Assembly (NCBI RefSeq): GCF_013410405.1
Contig: NZ_JACCFK010000001.1
Location: 372,001 to 436,000, forward strand
Length of the DNA: 64,000 nucleotides
Origin: Amycolatopsis endophytica
Lineage (GTDB): Bacteria; Actinomycetota; Actinomycetes; Mycobacteriales; Pseudonocardiaceae
Reading direction: 5' to 3'
Within the stretch, counting starts at the first letter, position 1; every line of letters begins with the position of its first letter. The notes beneath the pieces are model-generated. The model was not told where the DNA came from. It ran no database searches and saw only the letters and a list, made by a program, of their open reading frames with translations. Both the position numbers and the translations under genes were made by a program. Of this stretch, positions 53,734 through 63,751 are shown piece by piece.

Positions 53734-53762
53734 TTGACGGATCGTTCAACAATCCCTAACTT
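53734..53762 (+). promoter_or_regulatory. Promoter with embedded operator for MFS-pxpABC
   Basis: -35 TTGACG (53734-53739) and -10 TAACTT (53757-53762) are 17 bases apart. The spacer holds GATCGTTCAACAATC (53740-53754), a 15-base palindrome with one mismatch. A repressor bound there would block RNA polymerase directly. Best promoter call in the window. Confidence 0.75.
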
Positions 53763-53786
53763 CATGACCTACCTCACTACCCTTCG

Positions 53787-55127
53787 ATGCGGATGGACAA
53801 CGTGATGACCGACTCCACCCCCACCACGGACAAGCGGTCCCTGCGCCGCGCGTTCGTCGCGAGCTTGTCAGGCACCACCCTCGAGTACTACGACTTCGCG
53901 GCCTACTCGGTCGCGGCCGCGACCCTGTTCGGCAAGCTGTTCTTCCCCTCGGGCGACGCACTCGCCGGCACCATGGCCGCGTTCTCGACCTACGCGGTCG
54001 GCTACCTGGCCCGTCCGCTCGGCGGGTTCATCTTCGGCCGCCTCGGCGACAAGCTCGGCCGCAAGCAGGTACTGGTTTTCACCCTGCTGCTCACCGGTAT
54101 CGCGACCTTCCTGATCGGTGTCCTGCCGACCCACGCCGCGGTCGGCGGATGGGCCGCCGTGCTGCTCGTGCTGCTGCGCTTCGCGCAGGGGGTCGGTGTC
54201 GGCGGCGAGTGGGGCGGCGCGGTGCTGCTCTCCAGTGAGTTCGGTGACCCGAAGAAGCGTGGATTCTGGGCCTCCGCAGCGCAGATCGGCCCGCCCGCGG
54301 GCAACCTGCTGGCCAACGGTGTCATCGCACTGCTGACCCTGATGCTGTCGACCGCCGCGTTCGAGTCCTGGGGCTGGCGCGTGGCGTTCCTGCTGTCCGG
54401 CGTCCTGGTGCTGTTCGGCCTGTGGCTGCGGATGAAGCTCGAGGAGACCCCGGTCTTCAAGAAGATCGCGGAGAAGGGCGAGGCGCCGAAGGCCCCGCTG
54501 AAGGAGGTCTTCACCCAGGAGCCGCGTGCCCTGATCGCCGGCATCCTCGTCCGCATCTGCCCGGACGTGCTGTACTCGCTGTTCACCGTCTTCGTCCTCA
54601 CCTACATGACCACCGAGCTGGGCATGAGCCGCAGCCAGGGCCTGACCGCGGTGATGATCGGCTCGGCGTTCCAGCTGTTCCTGATGCCCGCCGCCGGTGC
54701 GCTGTCCGACCGGTTCAACCGGCGCACGATGTACATGGTGGGCACCATCGCCGCCGCGATCTGGCCGTTCCTGTTCTTCCCGCTGGCCGGCACCAAGTCC
54801 TACCTGGCCATCGCGGTCGGCATGGTGGTCGCGCTCGCGATCCACGCTCTGCTCTACGGCCCGCAGGCCGCGCTGATCACCGAGCAGTTCTCCGAGCGCC
54901 TGCGCTACACCGGCAGCTCGCTGGCCTACACGCTGGCCAGCGTGGTCGGTGGCGCCGTCGCCCCGCTCATCTTCACGGCCCTGATCGCCAGCTACGACTC
55001 CTGGGTCGCGGTCGCGCTGTACGTCGTGGTCACCGCGGTGGCGACCGGTATCGGCGTGGTCCTCAGCCGCAAGGCGCCGGAGGAGACGGTCGTGGTCCAG
55101 GCCGAGACGGCGGAACTCGCACGATGA
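53787..55127 (+). CDS. MHS-family MFS symporter of the 5-oxoproline operon
   Basis: 446 residues, 12 helices. The loop motif GRLGDKLGRKQVLVFTLLLT is typical of the metabolite:H+ symporter branch (citrate, proline betaine, alpha-ketoglutarate carriers). Near-start sequence EYYDFAAYSVAAATLFGKLF is another hallmark. Given that pxpA overlaps its stop (ATGA), import of 5-oxoproline or a related carboxylate is inferred. Three in-frame ATGs (53787, 53793, 53805) precede the conserved core; 53805 has the best GGATGG site, so the true start could be there. Confidence 0.92.
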   Translation: MRMDNVMTDSTPTTDKRSLRRAFVASLSGTTLEYYDFAAYSVAAATLFGKLFFPSGDALAGTMAAFSTYAVGYLARPLGGFIFGRLGDKLGRKQVLVFTLLLTGIATFLIGVLPTHAAVGGWAAVLLVLLRFAQGVGVGGEWGGAVLLSSEFGDPKKRGFWASAAQIGPPAGNLLANGVIALLTLMLSTAAFESWGWRVAFLLSGVLVLFGLWLRMKLEETPVFKKIAEKGEAPKAPLKEVFTQEPRALIAGILVRICPDVLYSLFTVFVLTYMTTELGMSRSQGLTAVMIGSAFQLFLMPAAGALSDRFNRRTMYMVGTIAAAIWPFLFFPLAGTKSYLAIAVGMVVALAIHALLYGPQAALITEQFSERLRYTGSSLAYTLASVVGGAVAPLIFTALIASYDSWVAVALYVVVTAVATGIGVVLSRKAPEETVVVQAETAELAR

Positions 55128-55900
55128 GCGCCCCCGCGACCACCGCCACCATCGACCTGAACTGCGACGTGGGCGAAGGGTTCGGCGCCTGGCGGATAGC
55201 CGATGACGAAGCCCTGCTGGACGTCGTGACCGGCGCCAACGTGGCCTGCGGCTTCCACGCCGGTGACCCCTCGACCATGCGGCACGTCTGCGAGGCGGCG
55301 GTGAAGCGCGGGGTCACCATCGGAGCCCACGTCGGGTACCGGGACCTGGCCGGGTTCGGCCGCCGGTTCCTCGACGTGGACCCCGTCGAACTGATCGACG
55401 AAATCCTCTACCAGCTGGGCGCGCTCGACGCGCTGGCCGGCGCGGCGGGCGGCGAGGTCGCCTACGTCAAACCGCACGGCGCGCTCTACAACGCCATCGC
55501 CACGCACGAGAAGCAGGCGGGCGCGGTGGCCGAGGCGGTGTGGCAGTACGACCCGACGTTGCCCGTGCTCGGGCAGCCCGGGTCCCGGTGGCTGGCGCGA
55601 GCAGGAGAAGCCGGGCTGACCACCATCGCCGAAGCCTTCGCCGACCGCGGCTACTCGCCCGACGGGCGGCTCCTGCCCCGGCGTGAGCCGGGCGCGGTGC
55701 TGCACGACCCGGACGAGGTCGCGCGCCGGTGCGTCCGGCTGGTGCGGGACGGGGAGGTGGTGGCCGTGGACGGCACGGTCATCCCGCTGCAGGCGGGATC
55801 GTTGTGTGTGCACAGCGACACCCCGGGCGCGGTTGCGCTGGCCACCGCGGCCCGCACCGCGCTGGTGTCGGCCGGGGTCGAGGTGCGGAGCTTCGCATGA
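55124..55900 (+). CDS. pxpA: 5-oxoprolinase subunit A (PxpA, LamB/YcsF)
   Basis: 258 residues. With PxpB and PxpC it hydrolyses 5-oxo-L-proline to glutamate at the cost of ATP. The opening IDLNCDVGEGFGAWRIADDE with NVACGFHAGD and VGYRDLAGFGRR is diagnostic of the family, and VKPHGALYN carries the conserved histidine. Overlaps both neighbours by 4 bases (ATGA), as expected for a complex made in fixed ratio. Confidence 0.96.
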   Translation: MSAPATTATIDLNCDVGEGFGAWRIADDEALLDVVTGANVACGFHAGDPSTMRHVCEAAVKRGVTIGAHVGYRDLAGFGRRFLDVDPVELIDEILYQLGALDALAGAAGGEVAYVKPHGALYNAIATHEKQAGAVAEAVWQYDPTLPVLGQPGSRWLARAGEAGLTTIAEAFADRGYSPDGRLLPRREPGAVLHDPDEVARRCVRLVRDGEVVAVDGTVIPLQAGSLCVHSDTPGAVALATAARTALVSAGVEVRSFA

Positions 55901-56520
55901 AGATCCGGCGTTGCGGGGACCAGGCGCTGCTCGTCGACGTCGGCGAAGACGGCGACGGCATCGGCAAGGTCCTCGGCCTCTACTCCGCACTGGCCGACGA
56001 CCGTCCCGAAGGCGTGACCGAACTGGTGCCGGCCGCGCGCACCCTGCTGGTGCGTTTCGACCGGACCGTGATCGGGGCCGGTGAGCTGGCCGAGCTGCTG
56101 GCCGGTACCGCACCGGTGCCCGCCAAGGCGATGCGCGGTGAGCTGGTCGAGATCCCGGTGTACTACGACGGGGCCGACCTGGCCGAGGTCGGCAAGCACA
56201 CCGGCCTCGGCGCGGACGGTGTCGTCGAGATGCACACCGCGTCGGAGTACACGGTGGCCTTCGGCGGGTTCGCCCCCGGTTTCGGCTACCTGACCGGCCT
56301 GAACCCCAAGCTCCACCTGCCACGGCGGGCCACGCCACGAACGCACGTGCCGGCGGGCGCTGTCGCCATCGCGGGCGAGTTCACCGGCATCTACCCGCGG
56401 TCGTCGCCGGGCGGCTGGCAACTGGTCGGGCGGACCGAGGTCCCGCTGTGGGATCCCGCCCGGCGCCCGCCCGCCCTGCTCCGGCCGGGCACCCGCATCC
56501 GCTTCCGGGAGGTTCGATGA
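55897..56520 (+). CDS. pxpB: 5-oxoprolinase subunit B (PxpB, KipI-like)
   Basis: 207 residues. KipI-type allophanate-hydrolase subunit fold: GDQALLVDVGED at the start, VEIPVYYDGADLAEV, then the signature GFAPGFGYLTGL and AGAVAIAGEFTGIYPRSSPG with a late GWQLVGRTEVPLWDP. Forms a complex with PxpC. Start overlaps pxpA stop; stop overlaps pxpC start. Confidence 0.95.
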   Translation: MKIRRCGDQALLVDVGEDGDGIGKVLGLYSALADDRPEGVTELVPAARTLLVRFDRTVIGAGELAELLAGTAPVPAKAMRGELVEIPVYYDGADLAEVGKHTGLGADGVVEMHTASEYTVAFGGFAPGFGYLTGLNPKLHLPRRATPRTHVPAGAVAIAGEFTGIYPRSSPGGWQLVGRTEVPLWDPARRPPALLRPGTRIRFREVR

Positions 56521-57401
56521 TCGAGGTGGTGCGGCCGGGCCCGCTGACCACGGTGCAAGACCTGGGGCGTCCGGGACTGGCCGCCCTGGGGGTCGGCCGG
56601 TCCGGGGCGGCGGACCGCCGGTCCGCGGCGCTGGCGAACCGGCTCGTCGGCAACCTCGACGGCGCGGCGGTGCTGGAGACCACCTTCGGTGGGCTCGTGC
56701 TGCGGTTCCGGCAGGTGGCGCGGGTCGTCGTGACCGGCGCGCCGTGCCCGGTCCGGCGTGGGGCCCGTGGTGAGGCAATGAACGCGCCGTTCACGGTCTG
56801 GCCCGGTGACGAGCTGACGTTGGGCATGCCCTCGTCCGGCCTGCGCACCTACGTCGCGGTGCGTGGCGGGATCGGCGTGGACAAGGTGCTCGAATCGCGC
56901 TCGACCGATCTGCTGGCGGGTCTGGGACCGGCCGCGCTGAGCGAGGGCGACGAGCTGCCCATCGGCAGGGACGAGTGCGGGCCGCTGCCCTCGGTGGAGG
57001 TCGCGCCGGTGCCCGATCCGGCCGGGTTCGCGCTGACCGTGCGGGTCATGCCCGGCCCGCGCGATGACTGGTTCACGCCCGAAGCGCTGCGCACCTTCGC
57101 GACGGCGACCTACGAGGTCACCTCGGAGAGCAACCGGGTCGGCGTGCGGTTGAGCGGCCCGGAGCTGTCACGGGCGCGCACGGGTGAGCTGCTCAGCGAG
57201 GGGATGGTGCCCGGTGCGATCCAGGTGCCGCCCTCGGGGCTGCCGCTGGTCTTCCTGGCCGACCACCCGGTGACCGGCGGGTACCCGGTGATCGGCGTGG
57301 TGCTGACCGACGACCTGCCGGTGATGGCCCAGGCCCGCCCGGGCCAGTCGGTGTCGTTCCGCCTGGTCCCGGCCGAGCTCCCGGTCCCGACGGCGGCCTG
57401 A
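56517..57401 (+). CDS. pxpC: 5-oxoprolinase subunit C (PxpC, KipA-like)
   Basis: 294 residues, biotin-dependent-carboxylase-like (KipA/AHS2) domain: IEVVRPGPLTTVQDLGRPGL, then the GVGRSGAADRRSAALANRL stretch, LRTYVAVRGGIGVDKVLES and the end GGYPVIGVVLTDDLPVMAQA. Length is usual. Last gene of the MFS-pxpABC operon, ended by a strong bidirectional hairpin. Confidence 0.95.
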   Translation: MIEVVRPGPLTTVQDLGRPGLAALGVGRSGAADRRSAALANRLVGNLDGAAVLETTFGGLVLRFRQVARVVVTGAPCPVRRGARGEAMNAPFTVWPGDELTLGMPSSGLRTYVAVRGGIGVDKVLESRSTDLLAGLGPAALSEGDELPIGRDECGPLPSVEVAPVPDPAGFALTVRVMPGPRDDWFTPEALRTFATATYEVTSESNRVGVRLSGPELSRARTGELLSEGMVPGAIQVPPSGLPLVFLADHPVTGGYPVIGVVLTDDLPVMAQARPGQSVSFRLVPAELPVPTAA

Positions 57402-57405
57402 AACT

Positions 57406-57440
57406 CCCGGAGGGCCACCTGCCCTGGGTGGCCTTCCGGG
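57406..57440. terminator. Bidirectional hairpin between pxpC and rdgB
   Basis: CCCGGAGGGCCACC pairs over 14 bases (one G-U) with GGTGGCCTTCCGGG across a seven-base loop, five bases after pxpC and nine before the rdgB stop. Confidence 0.8.
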
Positions 57441-57448
57441 GCTCCACG

Positions 57449-58051
57449 TCAGACGAGGTCGCGCAGCGCGGGGAGCAAGGCGCGCAGCGCGCGGCCGCGG
57501 TGTGAGGCCGCGTCCTTCTCCGCCGGTTCCATCTCCGCCGACGTGCGGGTCTCCCCCTCCGGCACGAAGATCGGGTCGTAGCCGAAACCGTGGGTGCCAC
57601 GGGCCTTCCGGATCAGCCGCCCACGCCACTCGCCGCGCACGGTCGTCTCCTCGCCGCCCGGCAGGACCAGCGCCGCCGCGCACACGAAGCCCGCTCCGCG
57701 CCGCTCGTCCGGCGTGTCGGTGAGCTGGGCGAGCACGAGGTCGAGGTTCGCCTGGTCGTCGCCGTGCCGTCCCGACCAGCGGGCCGACAGCACGCCCGGC
57801 ATCCCGTTCAGCGCGTCCACCGCGATGCCGGAGTCGTCGGCGACCGCGGGCAGTCCGGTCGCCGCGACCGCGTCCCGGGCCTTCGCGACCGCGTTCTCCT
57901 CGAAGGTCGCGCCCGTCTCCGGCGCCTCCGGGAACTCGGGCACGTCGGCCAGCCCGATCACCTCGAGCCCTTCGATGCCCTCGGCGGCGAGGATCCGCCG
58001 CAGCTCGTCGAGCTTCTTCGGGTTGCGCGTGGCGAGCAGGACGCGGCTCAC
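57449..58051 (-). CDS. rdgB: XTP/dITP pyrophosphatase (RdgB/HAM1)
   Basis: 200 residues. Cleans the nucleotide pool of non-canonical purine triphosphates. Start [20 protein letters not shown] (phosphate-loop T-x-N-x-x-K), [37 protein letters not shown] and [16 protein letters not shown] with the final HRGRALR are all standard. GTG at 58051 overlaps the rph stop (GTGA). Counterpart of Rv1341. Confidence 0.96.
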   Translation of the reverse strand: MSRVLLATRNPKKLDELRRILAAEGIEGLEVIGLADVPEFPEAPETGATFEENAVAKARDAVAATGLPAVADDSGIAVDALNGMPGVLSARWSGRHGDDQANLDLVLAQLTDTPDERRGAGFVCAAALVLPGGEETTVRGEWRGRLIRKARGTHGFGYDPIFVPEGETRTSAEMEPAEKDAASHRGRALRALLPALRDLV

Positions 58052-58824
58052 TTCGATCCCTTCTTCTTGCCCGCCACCGGCTCCGGCAGCTCGTACGGGT
58101 AGTCCTCGGCCAGCGCGGCCGTCTGCAGCCGCGTCAGCTCCGCGCACCCCTCCTGAGCGAGGTCCAGCATCTTGTCCAAAGTGGAGCGCGTAAAGGTGGC
58201 ACCCTCGCCGGTGCCCTGCACCTCGATGAGCGTGCCCGCGTCGGTGGCGACGACGTTCATGTCGACCTCGGCGCGCGAATCCTCCTCGTAGGGCAGGTCC
58301 AGGCGCACGCGCCCGTCCACCACCCCGACGCTGATCGCCGACACCATCGCCGACAGCGGTTGTGGATCGGCCAGGCGGCCTGCCGCGGCGAGCCAGGTGA
58401 CCGCGTCGGCCAGCGCGACGTAGCCGCCGGTGATCGCGGCCGTGCGGGTGCCGCCGTCGGCCTGGATGACGTCGCAGTCCAACTGGATCGTGTTCTCGCC
58501 CAGCGCGGACAGGTCGATGCAGGCCCGCAGCGCGCGGCCGATGAGCCTGCTGATCTCGTGGGTCCGCCCGCCGACGCGGCCCTTGACGGACTCGCGATCG
58601 CTGCGGTCGTGCGTGGCCGAGGGCAGCATCGCGTACTCGGCCGTCACCCAGCCCAGTCCCGATCCGGCCCGCCACCGCGGCACACCTTCGCTGACGCTCG
58701 CCGCGCAGAGCACCTTCGTGTTGCCGAACTCGATGAGCACCGAGCCGGCCGGCCACTGCTGGAATCCCCGCGTGATCTTCACGTCGCGGAGCTGGTCGTC
58801 GTTCCTGCCGTCTTTTCGCACCAC
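58048..58824 (-). CDS. rph: Ribonuclease PH
   Basis: 258 residues. Phosphorolytic trimming of tRNA 3' ends. Signatures: [54 protein letters not shown] (the RIGRALR core), [20 protein letters not shown] and [21 protein letters not shown] lysine/glycine tail AGKKKGSK follows the usual end. GTG at 58824. First of the rph-rdgB pair; counterpart of Rv1340. Confidence 0.97.
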   Translation of the reverse strand: MVRKDGRNDDQLRDVKITRGFQQWPAGSVLIEFGNTKVLCAASVSEGVPRWRAGSGLGWVTAEYAMLPSATHDRSDRESVKGRVGGRTHEISRLIGRALRACIDLSALGENTIQLDCDVIQADGGTRTAAITGGYVALADAVTWLAAAGRLADPQPLSAMVSAISVGVVDGRVRLDLPYEEDSRAEVDMNVVATDAGTLIEVQGTGEGATFTRSTLDKMLDLAQEGCAELTRLQTAALAEDYPYELPEPVAGKKKGSK

Positions 58825-58859
58825 GCGGCCAGCGTAGAACCCCGCTACCGTGCTTGTTC

Positions 58860-59678
58860 ATGCGCGCCGCCTTCGCGACCTTGCTCGCCTGCCTGCTGTG
58901 CCTGACCGCCGCACCCGCCACCGCGAGCACGACCACGTGTCCGACCACCCTGACCTGCACCGTCGAGGACATCGACGGGATGACGATCGCGCAACGGCTG
59001 ACGTTCGTGCGCACCCTTTCGACCGGTCCGGCGGCGGAAGTGGTCCCGGGTTACGCGCCGCGCTGGCGCAACATCGAGGGCGTCCTGCGGTTCTTCGCCG
59101 ACCGCGATCTGGGTGCGTCCGGCACCTGGGTGTCCTATGTGGATGCGGGCATTCTGGAGGGCATCGAACGGGGCATCGCGCTGGCCCGCGGAGACAGTAC
59201 GGACACGTTCGGCAACCCCGGTGCGTCCCGGTGGGCGAGCTACCTCACCCGCCTGCGTGACGGGGAGCTGTCCGCCCGGTCGGCGCACGACCGCGCGTGG
59301 AGCGAAGCCGAGCAGGCTTCGACCGAGTACGGGGTGCGGCTGGCCGAGCAGGTGCACGGCGTCCCGGCCACAGCCGTCGAGGAGCGCTTCTACCAGTTCT
59401 CCGAGTTCTACCGCTGGACGCTGCGCAGCCGACCGATGCTGCTCGACCTGCTGACCCCGCCGGTCGGCCCCGGTGAGGGGCGGCAGCTCACCTTCCTCGA
59501 CTGGTTCACCGACGTCACCAACGACGTCCCCGCCCGCCGCGGGTCGCACCTGGCCTACGACCTCGCGGAGTTCGACGTACCGGGCGGTGCGCTGAACTTC
59601 GTGGCCCTGTTCCACGCCTACGCGGCCGCGCTGGCGGAGGACTATCTCCCCACGCCGTCGGAGCGGTGGTGGTACTGA
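58860..59678 (+). CDS. Secreted protein of unknown function
   Basis: 272 residues. Signal peptide at 1-24 (RAAFATLLACLLCLTAAPAT with an ASA-like cut), then a helical soluble domain with aromatic-rich stretches VRTLSTGPAAEVVPGYAPRW, EERFYQFSEFYRWTLRSRPM and EFDVPGGALNFVALFHAYAA. No catalytic motif that I know. Two cysteines near residues 29 and 35 could form a disulfide. ATG at 58860 is chosen over TTG 58854. Divergent from rph by 35 bases, so it is not part of the rph operon. It looks complete, ending PTPSERWWY. Confidence 0.7.
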   Translation: MRAAFATLLACLLCLTAAPATASTTTCPTTLTCTVEDIDGMTIAQRLTFVRTLSTGPAAEVVPGYAPRWRNIEGVLRFFADRDLGASGTWVSYVDAGILEGIERGIALARGDSTDTFGNPGASRWASYLTRLRDGELSARSAHDRAWSEAEQASTEYGVRLAEQVHGVPATAVEERFYQFSEFYRWTLRSRPMLLDLLTPPVGPGEGRQLTFLDWFTDVTNDVPARRGSHLAYDLAEFDVPGGALNFVALFHAYAAALAEDYLPTPSERWWY

Positions 59679-59734
59679 CGCTGCGCGATCGCGTTCCCTC
59701 GCCCCAGGCGATCGGCGCCGCGCCGCACGAGGCG

Positions 59735-60090
59735 AGCCCCGGCTGGCTGTCGCGGCCGTCGCCGAATCGGGCCGCTCCGCCATCTCGATCAGCCTGCCCG
59801 CGGGCTCGGCGATCTCGGCCGTCCACGCCTTCCGGCAGTTGCGGACGGGTGGCGCGGACCGGACGGCAGCCGCGGTGGTCCTCGTCGCGGGTGCGGTCCT
59901 GCTGGTCACGCAGACCCCGGGCGGAATCAGCGTCATCGAGGTCAGCCTGCTCACCGGGCTGGTGTCGGCGGGGGCCGCGGAACCGGCCGCCACCGCCGCC
60001 GTGCTGGGCTACCGGTTGCTGTCCTGCTGGCTCGTCACCCCGGTCGGGCTGGTCTGCTGGGCCGCGCTGCGGCGGTCAGATGTCGTGGAC
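59735..60090 (+). pseudogene. Remnant of a UPF0104/YbhN-type membrane protein gene
   Basis: One frame reads a middle piece of the lysylphosphatidylglycerol synthase/UPF0104 membrane family, SLPAGSAISAVHAFRQLRTG, and then jumps near 59910 to the C-terminal piece TPGGISVIEVSLLTGLVSAG followed by AVLGYRLLSCWLVTPVGLV. In intact relatives these parts are about 150-200 residues apart, and the N-terminal 100 residues are also missing. No start codon with a ribosome site is present and the frame then runs into antisense DNA. A deleted gene remnant is the simplest reading. Confidence 0.5.
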
Positions 60091-60843
60091 CGCGCCCCGC
60101 TCGGCGAGGGTCGCGCCGGGGAAGGCCGCCCGCGCCTCGGCGAGGACGGCGTCACGGTCGCTCCACGGTGCGACGTGGGTGACGAGCAGCCGTTGCACTC
60201 CCGCGTCCCGCGCCAGCTCGCCCGCCTGCTTCCCGGAGAGGTGCACGCCCGGCGGCCGTTCCGGCGCGTCCGTCCAGGACGCCTCGGCCAGCAGCACGTC
60301 GGCGCCGCGGACCAGGTCGGCGAGGGCGTCGCAGGGGCCGGTGTCGCCGGTGTAGGCGAGCGTCCGGCCGGCGTGGCGCACCCGTAGCCCGAATGCCTCG
60401 GTCGGGTGGTCGACGGGGACCGCGGTGACCTCGAACGGGCCGATCTTCACCGGTTCGGCCGACAGCGCGTGGAACTCGTAGACGTCGGACAGGTCGGTCT
60501 CGGCCAGTTCGGTTTCGTTCGGTGCATAGGCCATCGCCAGCCGGACCGGCGCGTTGTCCGGCGCGTGCACCGGGAGCCGCCGCGCGGTCGTGTCGTGGGG
60601 CGGCGCCGGGTGGTAGCGGCGCAGGACCGTCAGCGCGCTGACGTCCGCGCAGTGGTCCGGGTGCAGGTGCGACAGCACCAGCGCACCGAGGTCGAACGGG
60701 TCACGCCGCTGCTGCAACTCGGCGAACACGCCGTTGCCGAACTCCAGCCCCAGCTGGAAACCGTCCGCTTCGAGCAGGTACCCGGACGCGGGCTCGCCCG
60801 GGCCGGGAACACTGCCCGAGCAACCGAGAATCGTCAGTCGCAC
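60076..60843 (-). CDS. MBL-fold phosphodiesterase, Rv1339-like
   Basis: 255 residues. RNase Z-like metallo-beta-lactamase with SHLHPDHCAD (H59, H61, D63, H64), TLAYTGDTGPCDAL (bridging aspartate) and late histidines in VTHVAPWSDRD. The M. tuberculosis homologue, in the same place between murI and rphA, has been reported as an atypical cAMP phosphodiesterase; that role is carried over by orthology. GTG at 60843 (VRLTILGCSGSVPGPG). Order murI, this gene, rph matches Rv1338-Rv1340, though rph is here about 1.25 kb away, separated by an inserted secreted-protein gene and a pseudogene. Confidence 0.9.
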   Translation of the reverse strand: MRLTILGCSGSVPGPGEPASGYLLEADGFQLGLEFGNGVFAELQQRRDPFDLGALVLSHLHPDHCADVSALTVLRRYHPAPPHDTTARRLPVHAPDNAPVRLAMAYAPNETELAETDLSDVYEFHALSAEPVKIGPFEVTAVPVDHPTEAFGLRVRHAGRTLAYTGDTGPCDALADLVRGADVLLAEASWTDAPERPPGVHLSGKQAGELARDAGVQRLLVTHVAPWSDRDAVLAEARAAFPGATLAERGAVHDI

Positions 60844-60862
60844 GAGATCACACCCTGCCAGC

Positions 60863-61663
60863 TCACGCGCTGATCGGCGAGAGCACGCCGGGTGCGAATC
60901 CCATGAACCGCTGCGCGAGGCGCACGAACGGCTCCGGCGAACCGGTCGCGACGAACTCGTGCTGGGGCGGTGTGTCCCGTTCGGCCAGCATGTCCTGTTC
61001 GGTGAGCACACGGACCACGTCCTTCGCGGTCTCCTCGGCGCTGGAGACGAGCGTGACGTCCGGGCCCATCACGATCTGCAGGACGCCGGTCAGCAGCGGG
61101 TAGTGCGTGCAGCCCAGCACCAGGGTGTCGACCTCGGCGCGCAGCAGCGGTTCGAGGTACCCCTGCGCGAGCCCGAGCACCTGCCGTCCGGAGGTCACTC
61201 CGCGCTCGACGAAGTCGACGAACCGGGGGCAGGCGACGCTGGTGACCGATACGTCGCGGGCCGCCGCGAAGGCGTCTTCGTAGGCGCGCGAACGGATGGT
61301 CCCGGCCGTCCCGATCACTCCGATCCGACCCGTGTGGGTGGCCGCGACGGCCCGCCGCACGGCCGGGAGCACGACCTCGACCACCGGCACGTCGTAGCGC
61401 TCGCGGGCGTCGCGCAGACACGCCGCGGAGGCCGTGTTGCAGGCGATGACCAGCGCTTTCACACCGCCCGCGACGAGATCGTCGAGCGCGGCGAGCGCCA
61501 GTTCCCGCGCCCTGGCGATGGGCAGCGGGCCGTACGGGTTGTGCGCGGTGTCGCCGACGTAACGCAGCTGCTCGGACGGCAGCTGGTCCAGGATCGCGCG
61601 GGCGACCGTGAGGCCCCCGACTCCGGAATCGAATACACCGATCGGGGCCTCACGACTGCTCAC
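60863..61663 (-). CDS. murI: Glutamate racemase
   Basis: 266 residues. Makes D-glutamate for peptidoglycan. Catalytic cysteine pair: C75 in VIACNTASA and C185 in LGCTHYPLL; start [20 protein letters not shown] is diagnostic. GTG at 61663 overlaps the rhomboid stop (GTGA-type overlap). 19 bases upstream of the MBL gene. Counterpart of Rv1338. Confidence 0.96.
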   Translation of the reverse strand: MSSREAPIGVFDSGVGGLTVARAILDQLPSEQLRYVGDTAHNPYGPLPIARARELALAALDDLVAGGVKALVIACNTASAACLRDARERYDVPVVEVVLPAVRRAVAATHTGRIGVIGTAGTIRSRAYEDAFAAARDVSVTSVACPRFVDFVERGVTSGRQVLGLAQGYLEPLLRAEVDTLVLGCTHYPLLTGVLQIVMGPDVTLVSSAEETAKDVVRVLTEQDMLAERDTPPQHEFVATGSPEPFVRLAQRFMGFAPGVLSPISA

Positions 61664-62283
61664 GGTTCCGAGGGTACCGCCCGCTTCCGGTTCGCCCGCG
61701 CCGCGAACCAGGCGGCGAGGATCCCGCCGAGCGCCCCGAACAGGTGCGCCTGCCACGAAATCCCGGGCTGGCCGGGCAGCACGCCCCACAGCATCCCGCC
61801 CCACCCGATGATCAGCACCGCCGCGATCACGATCTGGGCGAACGCCCGGTTGAACAGGCCGCGCACCAGCAGGTACGCCAGCCAGCCGAAGGCCAGCCCG
61901 GACGCGCCGATGGTGATCGTGCCCGCTCCCCCGGTCAGCCACACGCCCAGCCCGCTGACCAGCCAGATCGTGGCCGTCACCAGCGCCCACCTGGCGACGC
62001 CGCCCGCCATCGCGAGGAAGGCGAACACCAGGACCGGCAGGGTGTTCGCCAGCAGGTGCGACCAGCTGCCGTGCAGCAGCGGCGCCCACGCGACGCCGTC
62101 CAGCCCGTCGAGCGAGCGCGGCAGGATGCCCTGCGCGTCGAGGCGGTTGTTCAGCGCGACGTCCACGGCCTCCACGAGGTACAGCAGAGCGGTGAAGGCC
62201 AGCACGACGAGCGCGGCGGTCTTCGGCTTCGGCGGGAGGACGCGCTTCGCCTGGTCGGCGGGCGGTGCGGGCAGCGTGCTCAT
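61660..62283 (-). CDS. Rhomboid-family intramembrane serine protease
   Basis: 207 residues, six helices. Catalytic serine S128 in [10 protein letters not shown] and histidine H180 in [12 protein letters not shown] form the dyad; the oxyanion-side [14 protein letters not shown] region is present, so it should be active. Length fits the short actinobacterial form, with a 20-residue Pro/Lys-rich N-terminus. Cleaves membrane proteins; substrate unknown. Counterpart of Rv1337. ATG at 62283, divergent from the truncated haemoglobin gene. Confidence 0.93.
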   Translation of the reverse strand: MSTLPAPPADQAKRVLPPKPKTAALVVLAFTALLYLVEAVDVALNNRLDAQGILPRSLDGLDGVAWAPLLHGSWSHLLANTLPVLVFAFLAMAGGVARWALVTATIWLVSGLGVWLTGGAGTITIGASGLAFGWLAYLLVRGLFNRAFAQIVIAAVLIIGWGGMLWGVLPGQPGISWQAHLFGALGGILAAWFAARANRKRAVPSEP

Positions 62284-62384
62284 GACTCCACGGTAGGAGC
62301 GGCCGCGCGGGACGGGATCGGGAGAAAACCCTGAATTGACCTCGGTCTTACGTCGGGGAAACCGCGCCCCGGTTCGCTGGGGAC

Positions 62385-62744
62385 ATGACGAGCATCTACG
62401 AGCAAATCGGCGGACAGGACGCGCTCATCGCCGTCGTCGACGACTTCTACGAGCGGGTACTCGACGACGCCGAGCTGGCCCCCTTCTTCACCGGCACCAA
62501 CCTGCCCCGGTTGAAGGGCATGCAAGTCGAGTTCTTCGCCGCCGCTCTCGGCGGGCCGGACGAGTACCGGGGCCGCTCCATGAAGGACGTGCACCGCGGC
62601 CGCGGCATCGCCCAGCATCACTTCGACCTGGTCGCCAAGCACCTCACCGAAGCGCTGCTGGCCGCGGGCGTGCCCGAGGACACCACGAGCACGATCATCG
62701 GTGCCGTCGCTCCGCTGTCCGCCGACATCGTCTCCCCCGCCTGA
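62385..62744 (+). CDS. glbN: Group I truncated haemoglobin (GlbN)
   Basis: 119 residues, a 2-over-2 globin. Opening [20 protein letters not shown], then [19 protein letters not shown] and the haem-ligand region [20 protein letters not shown] (proximal histidine in the HHF pair). Shared with mycobacterial trHbN, which detoxifies nitric oxide. The pre-A extension of M. tuberculosis trHbN is absent. ATG at 62385. Closed by a hairpin facing cysM. Confidence 0.94.
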   Translation: MTSIYEQIGGQDALIAVVDDFYERVLDDAELAPFFTGTNLPRLKGMQVEFFAAALGGPDEYRGRSMKDVHRGRGIAQHHFDLVAKHLTEALLAAGVPEDTTSTIIGAVAPLSADIVSPA

Positions 62745-62748
62745 CGCG

Positions 62749-62786
62749 CGGAAGCCCCTTTCCCGGCCGTGGGAAAGGGGCTTCCG
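62749..62786. terminator. Perfect 16-base-pair bidirectional hairpin
   Basis: CGGAAGCCCCTTTCCC pairs with GGGAAAGGGGCTTCCG across a six-base loop, between the convergent glbN and cysM stops. Strongest terminator in the window. Confidence 0.85.
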
Positions 62787-62797
62787 TGTGCGTGTGG

Positions 62798-63751
<954 letters not shown>

